A stretch of 64,000 bases of DNA from Panax quinquefolius (Eukaryota > Streptophyta > Magnoliopsida > Apiales > Araliaceae), in contig CM035160.1 in the NCBI GenBank assembly GCA_020205615.1, positions 123,843,605-123,907,604 of the forward strand, read 5' to 3'. This document shows positions 21,083 through 33,615 of the stretch, piece after piece (within the stretch, counting starts at the first letter, position 1; each line of letters opens with the position of its first letter). The notes under the pieces are model-generated. The model had not been told where the DNA came from. It did no database searches and worked only from the letters and a program-made list of their open reading frames with translations. Position numbers and translations under genes: made by a program.

Positions 21083-22440
21083 CATTGATCAGATAAAGTC
21101 AGGCTGAAAGACTATAAATCAAGCGCTGACTGGGAGGCAACCCAGGAATTTTTATATTTATATGTTTTACTAGTTTATTTAGTAGATAGGAATTAATTTG
21201 CTTAGTAAGTTCTCTTATAATCTAATACATGTTGTCTCTCTTCATTGCAGGTATTGGAGGTTCAGTGGATAGGAAAATGATCGTCATTTACCATCGCCAC
21301 CAAAGACTCACACTTAGTGATTCATGGGAAGTTCTCTTCTACTTATCGGTATATTCTTATAATGAGGACATTGTAATTGCTAAGTTTGGGGGAGTTTAGT
21401 TTAGTTCGTTATTGCATATTTAGTTTCATGTTTATGTGATGTTATTTTTCATATGTTGTTAATATAGTTTAGGTTCATTATATAAAAAAAAAATTCAAAA
21501 ATTCAAAAATTCAAAAATAATAGTTAGTTACTATGTTCATTTTGCATAAGTCCAGCGGTTTGTTATAGTTAAGTTTATTTTGGCCAATAATGAGATTGGA
21601 ATTGGGTAGACAAGTATAATACTGACTATTAGAGCTTTGATGTGATTTCTTGTTATGAATTGAATCTTTTTCTGTTTGAAACTAGTATAATAATGATAGC
21701 ACAGTAAAAATAACGTGTTGATTGATTGAGTTTAAATTGATATATAATGGGACTCTAAAGGATAATGCTAGTTTGAATGAAAGAATGACAAGAATAAGTA
21801 GTGATGACCAAACTTAGACAAGAACCTAAGTTTGGGGGAATATATGTGGGGTATATAAGCTTTAAAAAAAAGAAAAAGAAAACATATTAAGTCTTGTGGT
21901 GGGTTGAGGAGAAACACTCCCCATAAACACAAGCGTGAGATGGAGCGTAAAATGCACTCACCAACCATCTAGCAAAAGAAAAAGAAAAGGGAAATAATCA
22001 CGGGAAAAGAGAAAAAAGCCCCCGTGTAAAAAAAAAAGAGAAGGAAGAAAAGAAAGTATAAGTATCCTGCATGTACCCTTGAATTTGGTTGAGTTTAATT
22101 TTAGTTGAATCGTGCCTATCTTTGAGATTTCTTGAGTTTACACTGTATGATGCCTTTGAAGAGACTTGTTATGTGTTAAATTTGATTTTATATCAGTTAG
22201 CATGGTTGTTGAGCACACACACGCACTATACCAGTAATAACAGTTTAAGACTTGATGATTGACTAGGAAATTGTTGATTGGTTTTCATATGAAGTATTGT
22301 CGTGTTTGCTTGATTGTTCTAAGGCTAAGTGAATAGATTTGATTTTATCAAATACTGTTGGATTCGTAGGCATATAGATTAGTTGCATTTCATTGCATTG
22401 CATTGCATTATGTTGTGTTACTTGGGGACAAGCAACAGTT
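21083..22440 (+). other. 3' spacer of D with extra polypurine-like tracts
   Basis: No convincing coding sequence. It begins with the CTGGGAGGCAACCCAGG motif (about 21127) also seen in A1. TAAGTTTGGGGGAGTTT (21381-21397) and CCTAAGTTTGGGGGAA (21825-21840) duplicate the polypurine tract. The stretch 21700-21870 is homologous to A1 15430-15600. Small repeats are ATTCAAAA (21493-21520) and GCATT (about 22385-22410). Confidence 0.7.
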
Positions 22441-22456
22441 TAAGTTTGGGGGTATG
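22441..22456 (+). promoter_or_regulatory. Polypurine tract of D
   Basis: TAAGTTTGGGGGTATG directly precedes the right LTR start TGATAAG. It is the functional position for plus-strand priming. Confidence 0.82.
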
Positions 22457-23641
22457 TGATAAGTGGATTTTATATACACTTATCCGATATCTTTTACTTG
22501 AATTAGTTGCTTATATTTATGTGTCTTAGTTACTTTTCATGCATTTTGTGTTCATTATGTAGGTTATACATTTGGGAGCGGTGTGAGCGACTATTGGTAA
22601 GGAAAAGCAAAGAAAATGCAAAGAAATGCAAACCGGACATCATTTGGGCTTTCATGTTTACTTCATGTTCTTTGTTTGGAACTTAGCTTACATTGAAAGA
22701 GCATCGTCTTAGCTTTCCGAAACATTTTGAATCATTCCAATCGGAGTTTGGATGCAAGAGTTATGATCGTTGTACCAACGGACATCGAACGTCATGGTTT
22801 TGGGTGGTCATTTGCATAGCAGTTACTTCCAGCTCAATTTCAGCCTTCATCAACCCAGAATTTCTCAATCCTCAAAGAATGTAAGTTGTAGATCCCGTCG
22901 ATATCTTCATTTGATAGGTCGAAGGCCCCGTAAATCGTACCGGATCAAAAGTTATGGCCGTTTTCCCAAAGGACGTCAGAGTAGAAAATTTCAGAACATG
23001 GGACCAGCGCCGGGGCGCCCAAAATAGGCCTATGCCCAGTGTCGGGGCGCTGGGGAGCAGTGGTTGAGCATTGAGCCCAGCGTTGGGGCACTGGGTAAGG
23101 GCTTGGTGATGGTCTGGATGCGTTTTTGTGCGAATTTTGACACCTTTTTGACTCCAAATTGGATTGGGTTTGTTCCTAAGCTAAAAATTGGACTTGTAAC
23201 CTATAAATACATGATGTAATGTATAAAATAAGGAGATATTACATAGATTAGATTAGAGATACACTCCATTAGATTAGACATTAACCCTAGTTCTTATTAG
23301 TTTTGGAGATTGAAGCAAATTGAAGAACACTGAAGATTAAGAGCAAGAGGGGAGCATCAGATTTGCTGACAACAGATTTTATTCTCTTCTCTTATCATAC
23401 TTTTATCTTTTAATGTCTATTCAGTTGTGGATTCTTGGTTTCAATTCATTAATTATGAACTACCTCTTTTATTAAGATTTCAATTGAACCTTTTATGTTT
23501 ATGAATTAATTATTTGATTTATCCCAATTATTTATGTCAAGGTGAATTGTTTATCTTGTCTTGTGCTTATTTCTTAATTATCTGATCAGTAATTACCTTG
23601 TTACTCTAGAAGAAATTGAAAGAGGAATCTAAGGTTAGAAC
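22457..23641 (+). repeat. 3' LTR of D, left portion
   Basis: It matches 18171-19350 of the left LTR. It carries its own GC-rich patch (about 23000-23100) and TATA box. It is interrupted at 23641 by E and continues at 33087. Confidence 0.92.
23637..23641. repeat. Target-site duplication of E, left copy (AGAAC)
   Basis: AGAAC precedes TGTTAGG and recurs at 33087-33091 after ACTTTCA. The left LTR of D shows the empty site as a single AGAACTGGGCATG near 19350, which confirms it independently. Confidence 0.95.
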
Positions 23642-25503
23642 TGTTAGGTTTTTTTGAAAATCAAAGTAACAATCAAATTGAAAAATTAGCGGAAGCGAAA
23701 TAAAATCAGATTTTAAAAATTTTCACAAACCAATTACCCGGATCATCCTTTATGCATATTATTAATTAAACGAAGAATAAGAAATTATGAAATCATACCC
23801 TTGTAGAAACGAGCTTCCTCAGGTACGAGTTCACATCCTACATCTCCGCGATCTCCTTGAATCTCCGGGTAGATTCCTTCCTTTGATCAATGTAAGCCAC
23901 CCAAGTGTACGGCCTTTAGAGGTGATCCACCAAAGAAGAAGAATTTTTTTCAAGAAGAAGGGTATTGGCTCAAACCCTAGTTTTTCCTATCTCAGATAGA
24001 AAAGGGGGCGTGCTACTCTTCAACTCTTGGAATTACGTATATTAGATATCCGATATAAGACTCCTCTTATAAAGATATCATGTAACCTATTTTAATAAAA
24101 ATAAGGTATTATTTATTTAATTAAACTCTTTTAATTAAATGGGCTCCTAATCCTATTAGGGTAAATTAATTAAACTCCTTTAACTAATTTTCCTTCCTAA
24201 TCTAATTAGGAATAAATGAGAGTACTTATATTAAATTAATTCCTAAACCTTTTAGAAATTAAAATAATAATAATTGTAATAATATTAATAAGACTCCTCT
24301 CATTAATTTATATTTAATATTTCTAAAATATTAAATAATAAATATTAAGCTATTTAATTTATTCTATCACCATAGATTAAATTAAATATACTTAATATAT
24401 TATTATAATTATGTCATTAATTTCTTAAATAATTATTCTTTCTTTTATGGTGTGACCCTTTAAGGTTCTCCATATTAAATCTGGTTGTGAATAAATCAAT
24501 TAGAACAATTCTAATCTCATTTAAATAAATAAATTAAACAAATAATTTATTTAAATAAATAATATTTATTCTACAATAGGGATAAGCCTCCTAGCGATCA
24601 ACGACTTTCCGGATAATATAGATTTCAACATTAATCATAAAAGAACCTTTGAGTAAATAGTTACTGTACAATTCAATCCTTCCACCATACTGATGTCCCA
24701 ATTAAATATAAGACATGGAATTACTGTCAAGTCTTATTTTATTTAATTATATGTATTTCGATTCCTAAATGCACAACTCCTAATGAATGCAAATTAGAAA
24801 CTACTTTCTAATTTCATTCCACCTTGGCCAAGGATTCCTGGGTTGTCATTTATCGAATCACATAGGACATTTCTCCTGTTTACTTGAAGTGGTAGATTCT
24901 TTATTGATCATTCATTATCTTCATATATAACTTATTACACCCAAGCATACCCTTTGATATACTCTAAGAGTCTTAAGGAATAAGTCAAAGTGTAATTCAT
25001 TATATATAAGATACTATGATGATCTCAAGTCTAAGGATCATTTGTACTACTATCACTACAGGATTTCCTATTGACAGATAAGTAAAACTCCATTAGGTAT
25101 TCCTTAACGAGTCACGTTCAGTGAACTTATTCTCTAATAAGCACCTACATACTTGCTTTAGTGTCTCCACACAAATGATCATGAGATCAATCATCCTCAT
25201 CCAATGAGCAAACAACGTACGTACAAATCTATCCGGATTCATTAATCCCCTTTTTAGTAATCCATTGATTGGGAACATTTTAGTTTTAAGCTATCTAAGA
25301 ATTTAGATCCCATTAGCATGATCTCATCATGATTCTAAAAGCATTGCTTAAAACTATGGGTTTATCACATATTATTAAAGCAGCACCATGTAGATAATAA
25401 ATGCATTTAATAAATAATTCTTTTATTAATAAATAAATAAGATTGATTACACAGTATATGCTTTATCATTATACATGATTGGCTTGTATGTATAATACTT
25501 TCA
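23642..25503 (-). repeat. 3' LTR of copia E (1862 bases)
   Basis: The plus strand runs TGTTAGGTTTTT to ATAATACTTTCA and is strongly similar to 31236-33086. It is very AT-rich. A 61-codon open stretch near 25093-25278 recurs in the other LTR only because the LTR is duplicated. Confidence 0.93.
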
Positions 25504-25518
25504 ATCTCCCACTTGCAC
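25504..25518 (-). promoter_or_regulatory. Polypurine tract of E
   Basis: The minus strand reads GTGCAAGTGGGAGAT directly before the LTR. This is the form commonly seen in plant copia elements. Confidence 0.85.
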
Positions 25519-26050
25519 TAAAGCCAATCGTCGTGGTATCTCATACCCATCTTCTCTAAGTGACGATTAAACTACTGTTGTGTTAACGCTTTAGTAAATG
25601 GATCTGCAATATTGTCTTGAGATTCCACACGTTCCAGGGTGACGTCTCCTCTTTCAATGATCTCTCTGATCAAATGAAATTTCCGCAACACGTGTTTGGA
25701 TTTCGATGACACACAGGTTCCTTAGCTTATGCCAATGCCTTTTCAAAGTGTTGTCACGAATAAAAGGCACCGTCCTTTAATGCTAGAAACCACACCAAGT
25801 TCGGTAATGAACTTCTTCATCCAAACAGACTTCCTTTACAGCTTCACTTGCAGCCTATGTACTACGCCTCTCCTCACATCGAATCAAGAATCGTTTTTAA
25901 CATTGGAACTCTTCCAACTCACACTGCACCACCGCTTAAGGTAAACACATACCACAAACGGATTCTCATTCATCTTGGTCTGCTTGAAAACTTGAGTCTG
26001 TGAAGCCCTCTAGTTTTAATTTGGACCACCGTGAGACAAGAAATACATCC
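25519..26050 (-). pseudogene. RNase H of copia E, degraded
   Basis: It lies downstream of RT on the minus strand, where copia RNase H belongs. Only scattered fragments can be read and no frame longer than about 60 codons survives. Assignment is by position and by continuity with the RT end (RRTLEGSEKYPKVLKKN, ending 26051). Confidence 0.6.
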
Positions 26051-27357
26051 TTAGTTCTTCTTAAGTACTTTAGGATATTTTTCACTACCTTCCAGTGTTC
26101 TTCTCCTGGATTCGACGGATATCTCGCTTGTTACACTAAGTGCATGAGTGACATCTGGTCTAGTACATATCATCTGGTATACATGATAGATCCTATTCTT
26201 TGAAGCATAAGGAATCTTACTCATACGGTTTCTCTCCTCAAGTGTCTTTGGGGCTTGTTTCTTGGAGAGATGTATTCCATGGCTCATCGGCATGTGGCCT
26301 CTTTTGGAATCTTCCATGCTAAACCGCTTTAGCATCAAGTTAATGTACGTTCCTTGGGACAAGCCAAGCATCCTTTTAGATCTATCTCTATTGATCTTTA
26401 TCCCCAAAATATAGGATGCTTCTCCCAAGTCCTTCATGGAGAAGTGTTTAGATAACCAGATTTTAATTGATTGCAGCATAGGAATATCATTCCCTATCAG
26501 TAATATATCATCAACATATAATACAAGGAATGAAACAGCGCTCCCACTAACCTTCTTGTACACACATGGTTCATCCTCATTTTTGATAAAATCAAACTCT
26601 TTGATTGTCTCATCAAAACAGATGTTCCACCTACGAGAAGCTTGCTTTAATCCATAAATGGATCGTTGTAGCTTACAGACTTGATTTGTTCCAACCTTTG
26701 AAACAAATCCTTTTGGTTGTGTCATATACACATCCTCCTCAAGTTTCCCATTGAGGAAGGCCGTTTTCGTCCATCCGCCAGATTTCGTAGTCATTGTAAG
26801 TTGCAATCGCAAGCAAAATCCGAATGGACTTGAGCATTGCTCTTTGGTGAGAAGGTTTCGTCATAGTCAACTCCTTGTCTTTGTTTGAAACCTTTTGCAA
26901 CCAGTCGGTCCTTATAGGTCTCTACCTTGCCGTCTGCTCCAGTCTTTCTTTTAAAGACCCATTTACACCCAATAAGCTTAATGCCTTCAGGTGGTGAGAC
27001 CAAAGTCCATACTTGGTTCTCATACATGGAGTCCATCTCGGATTTCATGGCTTCTTGCCACTTCTCTGAGTCTTTACTACTCATAGCCTGTTCGTAATTC
27101 AATGGATCATCATCATCTATGATGCATACCTCATTGTCATCTTCTATGACAAGTCCATACATGTCTGGTATCTTTGGTACTCTTCCAGATTTACGAATAG
27201 GGTGTGGTACAGAAGGAATCTCTATTTGGTTAGGTACCTCACTTTGATCTATGGTATTTTGTGGTTCTTGAACCTCTTCAAGATATATCTTACTCCCACT
27301 GACCCCTTCAAGGATAAACTCCTTTTCCAAGAAGGCGATATGTTTCATAATAAACAC
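26051..27357 (-). pseudogene. Reverse transcriptase of copia E
   Basis: Two overlapping open blocks joined by a frameshift near 26800. The N-terminal block (26791-27357) has the acidic linker, then NYEQAMSSKDSEKWQEAM, NQVWTLVSPPEGIKLIGCKW and RLVAKGFKQRQGVDYDETFS, all classic copia RT. The second block (26051-26812) has AFLNGKLEEDVYM, SIYGLKQASRRWN, LVLYVDDILLIGND with catalytic YVDD, and SKHFSMKDLGEASYILGI. The C-terminal part is distorted (IYHVYQMICTRPDVTHALS). Confidence 0.92.
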
Positions 27358-28389
27358 CTTTTGATCACTTGGATGATAGAAATAATACCCGATGTTTCTT
27401 TAGGATATCCCACAAATCTACATTTGTCGATCTAGTCTGCAGCTTATCGCTTTTCAAACTTTTTGACATAAGTTTGGACAACCCCAAGTCTTAACATGCT
27501 TAAGATTTGGTTTCCTCCTGTCCATAACTCATATGGGGTCTTGGGGACGATTTTGTAGGTACCTTGTTAAGTAGGTATCAAATGAATTTCTAGGGCATAT
27601 CCCGGAAGGAAACTGAAGGTCGGTAAAACTCATCATAGATCGAACCATGTCCAACAATGTTTGATTTCTCCTTTCGATACACCATTCATATGTGGCGTCC
27701 CCAGGTGGAGTCCATTGTGAGATTATACCATTTTCTTTGAGACAATTAAGAAACTCATCACTTAAGTATTCTCCTCCTCGATCGATCGAAGAATCTTAAT
27801 ACTCTTACCAGTTTGCTTCTCAACTTCACTTCAACTCTTTGAACTTTTCAAATGATTGATTTGTATTTCATTAAATACACATATCCAAATCTTGGTGGTC
27901 GTCGATGAATGTAATAAAATAAGAATACCCTCCTCGTCGCGATTACGTTGTCATAGGTCCACATACATCTGTGTGTACCAACGCTAACAACTCAGAACTC
28001 TTTCTCCTTTTCCACTAAAAGGAGATTTAGTCATTTTACCCATGAGACAAGATTCACAGGTTGGATATGATTCATAATCGATAGCTCTAGGAGCCCATCT
28101 TTATGCTGACTTGGATAATCTTGTTTCATTAATATGACCGAGTCTACAATTGCCACATGAAGGTATAATTAACATCATCTCTTTTCCTTTTCTTAGTTTG
28201 TTCAATTTGAAATATATTTTCATGCAAGTCAAGTATATAAAGTCCATTTCATAAATTACCAACACCATATCAAACATTATCATTATAAATAGAACAACCG
28301 TTGTTCTTTATTATAATATTAAAACCATCCATATCCAATACTGAGAGATAGAAATAATGTTTCTAATGATATTTGGAACAAAATAACAA
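27358..28389 (-). pseudogene. Integrase of copia E
   Basis: The zinc-binding region is readable near 28020-28160: CRLGHINETRLSK followed by YPTCESCLMGKMTKSPF, the HHCC arrangement with a stop in between. The catalytic core (27400-28000) is broken into short frames with no open piece over 60 codons. The domain is assigned from the zinc finger and from its place between protease and RT. Confidence 0.78.
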
Positions 28390-28650
28390 TTATTTAAATT
28401 GATGAACTTGCCTCAGTAGCGATCTTAAACAATAAGTCCTTCTACGACTAATGCAAGAACCTTTGCTCCATTTTCCACTCGTGAGGACGACCTCATCCTT
28501 GCTCAAACTTTCTACTTCCGACCAGTCCTCGCATATTATTACATATGTGAGAACCACATCCCAGATCCAATACCCAAGTAGAAGATTGACTTTCGAAAAA
28601 TTAATTTCAATCATAAACAAACCTTGATTAGGATTTGAAGCTTCTCCAAG
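28390..28650 (-). pseudogene. Aspartic protease of copia E
   Basis: The minus strand near 28540-28580 encodes the copia protease active-site region. In one frame it reads LDLGCGSHICNNM, where Leu replaces the Thr or Ser of the usual DT/SG. The downstream sequence falls into another frame (EVESLSKDEVVLTSG). The loss of the catalytic Thr/Ser and the frameshift make it inactive. Confidence 0.72.
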
Positions 28651-29472
28651 CTTCTTCCGCTTTTGTTCATGAGATAATCCTTGCAGTTCCTCTTCCAGAT
28701 GACCGGCTTATTGCAATGGAAGCAAATTCCTTTGCTAGTTTGGATCAGTTTCTTTGATCCTTCACTTTCGCCTTTCCCTTAGCTTTCTTGGATTTCTTCT
28801 TTTGAAGATACCTTGGGCCTCTTCCTTTTCTTGGAAGAATCATCCACCAAGATGAGGCGTGGTTCTTCTTAGATGGGAAGTGACCTTGACGATTTTTCAA
28901 CATGTTAAGTAATTCGTGTGTGGTGACATCCAACTTATTCATGTGAAAATTCACAACAAATTGTGAGAAGGTGTCCGGAGTGACAAAGCAAGACTAAATC
29001 TTGACTCAACTCCCCCATCCATGACGAACCCAAGTTTGTCCAAGATGTTCAATCAGATTGATCATCTTTAGGACATGAGTCTCAACAAGAGTGCCCTCGG
29101 TCATCCGAGATCTAAGAGCTCCTTAGATATTTCATATCTAGCGATCCTACTTTGCTCACCATACAACTCTCGAAGGTGCAGTAGCATAGTAGGAGCATCC
29201 ATGTTTTCATGCTGACGCTGAAGCTCGTTACTCATGGATGCGAGCATGATGCATTGAGCCACATATGCATCATCTTGCCACTGTTTAAAAGTAGCAATCT
29301 CTTCCTCAGAGGCTGTCTCTAAAACTTTTGCAGGTACGAGCAAATTTAGGACATAAGAAATCTTTTCAGCAATTAGAACAATTCTCAGATTCCTTAACTA
29401 GTCCGTTTAGTTCGGTCCAGTCAGTTTGTTAGCATCAAGTATGCTTCGCAGTGAAAATAGTGAATGTGACAT
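28651..29472 (-). pseudogene. gag of copia E
   Basis: ATG at 29470-29472 starts MSHSLFSLRSILDANKLTG, the usual beginning of copia Gag. Two stops follow (TAA and TAG, near 29400-29410). The open blocks have EEIATFKQWQDDAYVAQCIM and LRELYGEQSRIARYEI (29101-29343), then a Lys-rich tail (28745-28954). The zinc knuckle near 28690-28730 reads CFHCNKPVIWKRNC: the Gly-His of the usual knuckle has become Val-Ile, so the metal-binding His is lost. Confidence 0.87.
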
Positions 29473-30830
29473 TTTCAAAATTTTGCATGTAAAAAGACAA
29501 TATTTTAGCAAACATTCATTTAATTAATTACCAAAATAAATTAGGTCTTATTTTATATTGGTATCTCCCACTATTTTCTCCAAATTATATTACCCTCATT
29601 TATATAGTTCGGTAAAATCTAATTAAGGATCCCATTTCAAATATATATAGCCTTGTGGTGACACAACAAACTATATATAAATAAATAGGTAGACAACTCC
29701 TTGTCAATTACATCAACATGTAACTCCTTATGTTTTGCCTCTTAGATTATTTTGATCAAGTGGTGGCACATCCGAATCAAAATTATCTAAGTTACGTCCA
29801 ACCTAGCACTTCCATATATTCAAAAAAAAAAAATATCGCCCTTGTGGTGACACAACGAAACAATATTGTTCAATTTTCTTTATAAGCATCAAATGTGATA
29901 AATTAACATCTTAAATACTTAATACTTGCCTTGTGGTGACACAATAAACTCATATTAAATATTTAATACTCTATTAATTTTATCATGCTAGAAAGCGGCG
30001 CTCGATATTCTAAATATCTTTGAACGCTTTAAGACTTAATAAAAAAACTTTGAGGATTTGTTATTATTAGTCTCATCTTGTTTAGCGCATGCATGCAAAT
30101 ATATATATAAAATACGCGTTATATTATTAAACATGCTGAGCATGTTTACATAATATATAATATATATAATACTAGCATGCATATATAGAATACTATATTC
30201 TACCCGGATTGATTATGGACTTTTATTCTAGTTTGGTTCACTAGAGCCACCAAGTGAACCAAAAGGTCAAACCCTAGGGTGCAAAAGAATAAATATTTAA
30301 ATATAACTATTATATTTAAACCCCTGCTCCATTATAAACGGGTCTTTTAGCGCTCCTTGCTCCTTGATCTTCTGTTCTTGAAAATTCTAACTAGTCCTAT
30401 TACATAAACTATTTAATTTAAATAGAAACCTTGATCGTGATCAAGGGAAGTACATAGGAGAGAGATAGAATTTACATCAAGAAGAAAACCAGAAAAGACG
30501 AGGTACGCAGACCCCATTTAATAAAACCCCATTCATTCAAACATCCAACTAAAATAAATCCAATCACATTGGTCAATTGTCCATAATCAATCCCATTTAT
30601 TATCATACATATCACCATATGTATCAATAAATAAAATCATTCCATATATATATGAGTATCATTTAATGTGCAATTTTATGTTGCATGAAATCCAATTTCA
30701 AGATTAAAATAAACTCTTTTATTTTAATTATAAAATTATTAAGAATATAATATAATATATTACCGAATTCGGTTATATATATATATATAAATAATATATA
30801 CATGACACTATAGTGCAACATGAATTCCGT

Positions 30831-30867
<37 letters not shown>

Positions 30868-31220
30868 CCTAAATCACGTGAAGGAGCTGAAAAAAAAAAC
30901 TGTTAAACAAAAACTGAATACAATTATAGATTATAAAATATATATATCATATATTATATATAACAGAAACTGATTAGAAGCAATACTATATATATATATT
31001 TATATATATAATGTATCCGGATAAGTAACATGCTAACCTGCTATCCACGTGATTTTGAAAGAAAGAAAAAAAAACGATTCCGAAAACCTTTTTTTTTTCG
31101 CAAATATTTTTTTTTTCATAAAATAATAATTTTATACAACAAATTATGCCCAATAAATTATTCAAAATACATACCCATACATATATGGAATCAAAATAAT
31201 TAATAATTTGCATAAAGTTT
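29473..31220 (-). other. Untranslated leader of copia E (1.75 kb)
   Basis: No coding sequence supported. It is very AT-rich, with (AT)n runs at about 30100-30175, 30770-30790, 30830-30865 and 30980-31010. A 16-base motif CCTTGTGGTGACACAA occurs three times, at about 29650, 29840 and 29929. A leader of this length between PBS and gag is long for a copia element. Confidence 0.7.
29650..29946 (-). repeat. Three copies of CCTTGTGGTGACACAA in the E leader
   Basis: Copies start at about 29651, 29840 and 29929 (plus-strand sequence shown). A weaker relative, AGTGGTGGCACA, is near 29759. The surrounding sequence is not repeated, so the motif itself seems conserved. The function is unknown. Confidence 0.75.
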
Positions 31221-31234
31221 GGCTCATGATACCA
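31221..31234 (-). promoter_or_regulatory. Primer binding site of E (tRNA-Met type)
   Basis: The minus strand reads TGGTATCATGAGCC next to the 5' LTR, close to the TGGTATCAGAGCC used by most plant copia elements. Confidence 0.85.
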
Positions 31235-31235
31235 C

Positions 31236-33086
31236 TGTTAGGTTTTTGTGAAAATCAAAGTAACAATCAAATTGAAAAATTAGCGGAAGCGAGATAAAAT
31301 AAAAATTTAAAATTTTTCACAAACCAATTACCCGGATCATCCTTTATGCATATTATTAATTAAACGAAGAATAAGAAATTATGAAATCATACCTTGTAAA
31401 GCGAGCTTCCTCAGTGCACGAGTTCACCTCCTACTTCTCACGATCTCCTTGAATCTCCTGGTAGATTCCTTCCTTTGATCAATGTAAGCCACCCAGTGTG
31501 TATGGCCTCTAGAGGTGATCCACCAAAGAAGAAGAATTTTCAAGAAGAAGGAGTATTGGCTCAAACCCTAGTTTTTCCTATCTGTATAGAAAAGGGGCGT
31601 ACTCTTCAACTCTTGAATTACGTATATTAGATATCCGATATAAGACTCTCTTATAAAGATATCATGTAACCTATTTTAATTAAAATAAGGTATTATTTAT
31701 TTAATTAAACTCTTTTAATTAAATGGGCTCCTAATCCTATTAGGGTAAATTAATTAAACTCCTTTAACTAATTTTCCTTTCTAATCCAATTAGGAATAAA
31801 TGAGAGTACTTATATTAAATTAATTCCTAAACCTTTTTTGAAATTAAAATAATAATAATTGTAATAATATTAATAAGACTCCTCTCATTAATTTATATTT
31901 AATATTTCTAAAATATTAAATAATAAATATTAAGCTATTTAATTTATTCTATCATCATAGATTAAATTAAATATACTTAACATATTATTACAATTATGCC
32001 ATTAACTTCTTAAATAATTATTCTTCCTTTTATGGTGTGACCCTTTAGGTTCTCCATATTAAACCTAGGTTGTGAATAAATCAATTAGAAATAATTCTAA
32101 TCTCATTTAAATAAATAAATTAAACAAATAATTTATTTAAATAAATAATATTTATTCTACAATAGGATAAGCCTCCCCCTAGCGATCAATGACTTTCCAG
32201 ATAATATAGATTTCAACATTAATCATAAAAGAACCTTTGAGTAAATAGTTACCGTACAATTCAATCCTTCCACCATACAATGTCCCAATTAAATATAAGA
32301 CATGGAATTCTTTGTCAAGTCTTATTTTATTTAATTATATGTATTTCGATTCCTAAATGCACAACTCCTAATGAATGCAAATTAGAAACTACTTTCTAAT
32401 TTCATTCCACCTTAACAAGGATTCTGGGTTGTCATTTATCGAATCACATAGACATTTCTCCTTTTTACTTGAAGTGGTAGATTCTTTATTGATCATTCAT
32501 TATCTTCATATATAACTTATTACACCCAAGCATACCCTTTGATATACTCTAAGAGTCTTAAGGAATAAGTCAAAGTGTAATTCATTATATATAAGATACT
32601 ATGATGATCTCAAGTCTAAGGATCATTTGTACTACTATCACTACAGAATTCCTATCGACAGTGAGTAAAACTCCATTAGGTATTCCTTAGCGAGTCACGT
32701 TCAGTGAACTTATTCTCTAATAAGCACCTACATACTTGCTTTAGTTTCTCCACACAAATGATCATGAGATCAATCATCCTCATCCAATGAGCAAACAACA
32801 TACGTACCAATCTATCCGAATTCATTAATCCCCTTTTTAGTAATCCATTGATTGGGAACATTTTAGTTTTAAGCTATCTAAGAATTTAGATCTCATTAGC
32901 ACGATCTCATCATGATTCTAAAAGAATTGCTTAAAACTATGGGTTTATCACATATTATTAAAACAGCACCATGTAGATAATAAATGCCTTTAATAAATAA
33001 TTCTTTTATTAATAAATAAATAAGATTGATTACACAGTATATGCTTTATCATCATACATGATTGGCTTGTATGCATAATACTTTCA
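31236..33086 (-). repeat. 5' LTR of copia E (1851 bases)
   Basis: It runs TGTTAGGTTTTTG to ATAATACTTTCA and is the counterpart of 23642-25503. It is followed by AGAAC (33087-33091), the right target-site duplication. Confidence 0.93.
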
Positions 33087-33615
33087 AGAACTGGGTATGA
33101 TATTATGTGACTTAGTTATTTTCACAGTGAATAATTTGGTTTGTGAATTGAATGGAAATATGTGTTCACCGCATGTAACACATACGGAATTAGGATTAAA
33201 AGGAGTTTAATTCAATTGTTTTGCATAGGAATATAGCAAGATTAATCTGGGTTAAATAGATGGCAATTGATCACTTTGAAAAGGACTTTTGGCATTTGAG
33301 AATTCCTGTTAACAATTCAGTAGGCATAATAATTGGGATAATTTGATTTATAGTTCATAATTGGGGATATTGTAGTCTTAACCTTTATTTATTTGAATTC
33401 ATTTATAAAGTAATTCAGTTTAATTAGTTAATTTAGTTTTCTTAATTAGAAAAATCACAATTTGCAGTTGTTTAAATAAAATTGATTTGGTTAAGAATTA
33501 GTACTTGGTGATTTTTATTAAATAATTCCTCGTGGGAACGATACTCTACTTTCACTTTATTACTTGTTGACCGTGTATACTTGCACGTATTCATTGATTG
33601 CGAAATCGATCAACA
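33087..33615 (+). repeat. 3' LTR of D, right portion
   Basis: It continues the LTR interrupted at 23641 and matches 19350-19887, ending GCGAAATCGATCAACA. GCATC follows at 33616-33620, the right target-site duplication of D. Confidence 0.92.

Larger units (their letters stand above)
23642..33086 (-). mobile_element. Ty1/copia element E, nested in the 3' LTR of D
   Basis: The minus-strand order is 5' LTR (31236-33086), PBS, leader, gag, protease, integrase, RT, RNase H, polypurine tract, 3' LTR (23642-25503). Integrase before RT is the defining copia order. The element is about 9.4 kb with LTRs of about 1.85 kb. Both LTRs are close in sequence but differ by many small indels. The coding region has stops and frameshifts in every domain. 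Confidence 0.93.
18171..33615 (+). mobile_element. Non-autonomous Athila-derived element D, split by E
   Basis: Plus-strand element with LTRs 18171-19887 and 22457-33615 (the latter interrupted by E), a tRNA-Asp-type PBS, a single gag-derived ORF and polypurine tracts. It has no protease, RT, RNase H or integrase. The spacer and U5 end are homologous to A1, so it is a derivative of the Athila lineage and would need enzymes from an autonomous relative. Without E it is about 6.0 kb. The 5-bp target-site duplication is GCATC. Confidence 0.9.

Noticed and set aside
25093..25278. 61-codon frame repeated at 32676-32861, looking like a conserved small gene
   Set aside because: Both copies lie at the same place in the two LTRs of E, so the duplication is that of the LTR. 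No start context or independent conservation.
29650..29946. Regularly repeated 16-base motif as a CRISPR-like array
   Set aside because: Only three copies, unequal spacing (about 189 and 89), no cas genes and a plant retrotransposon context.
30100..31010. (AT)n runs as a replication origin or regulatory region
   Set aside because: Low-complexity sequence of a copia leader; simple repeats in AT-rich DNA need no function.
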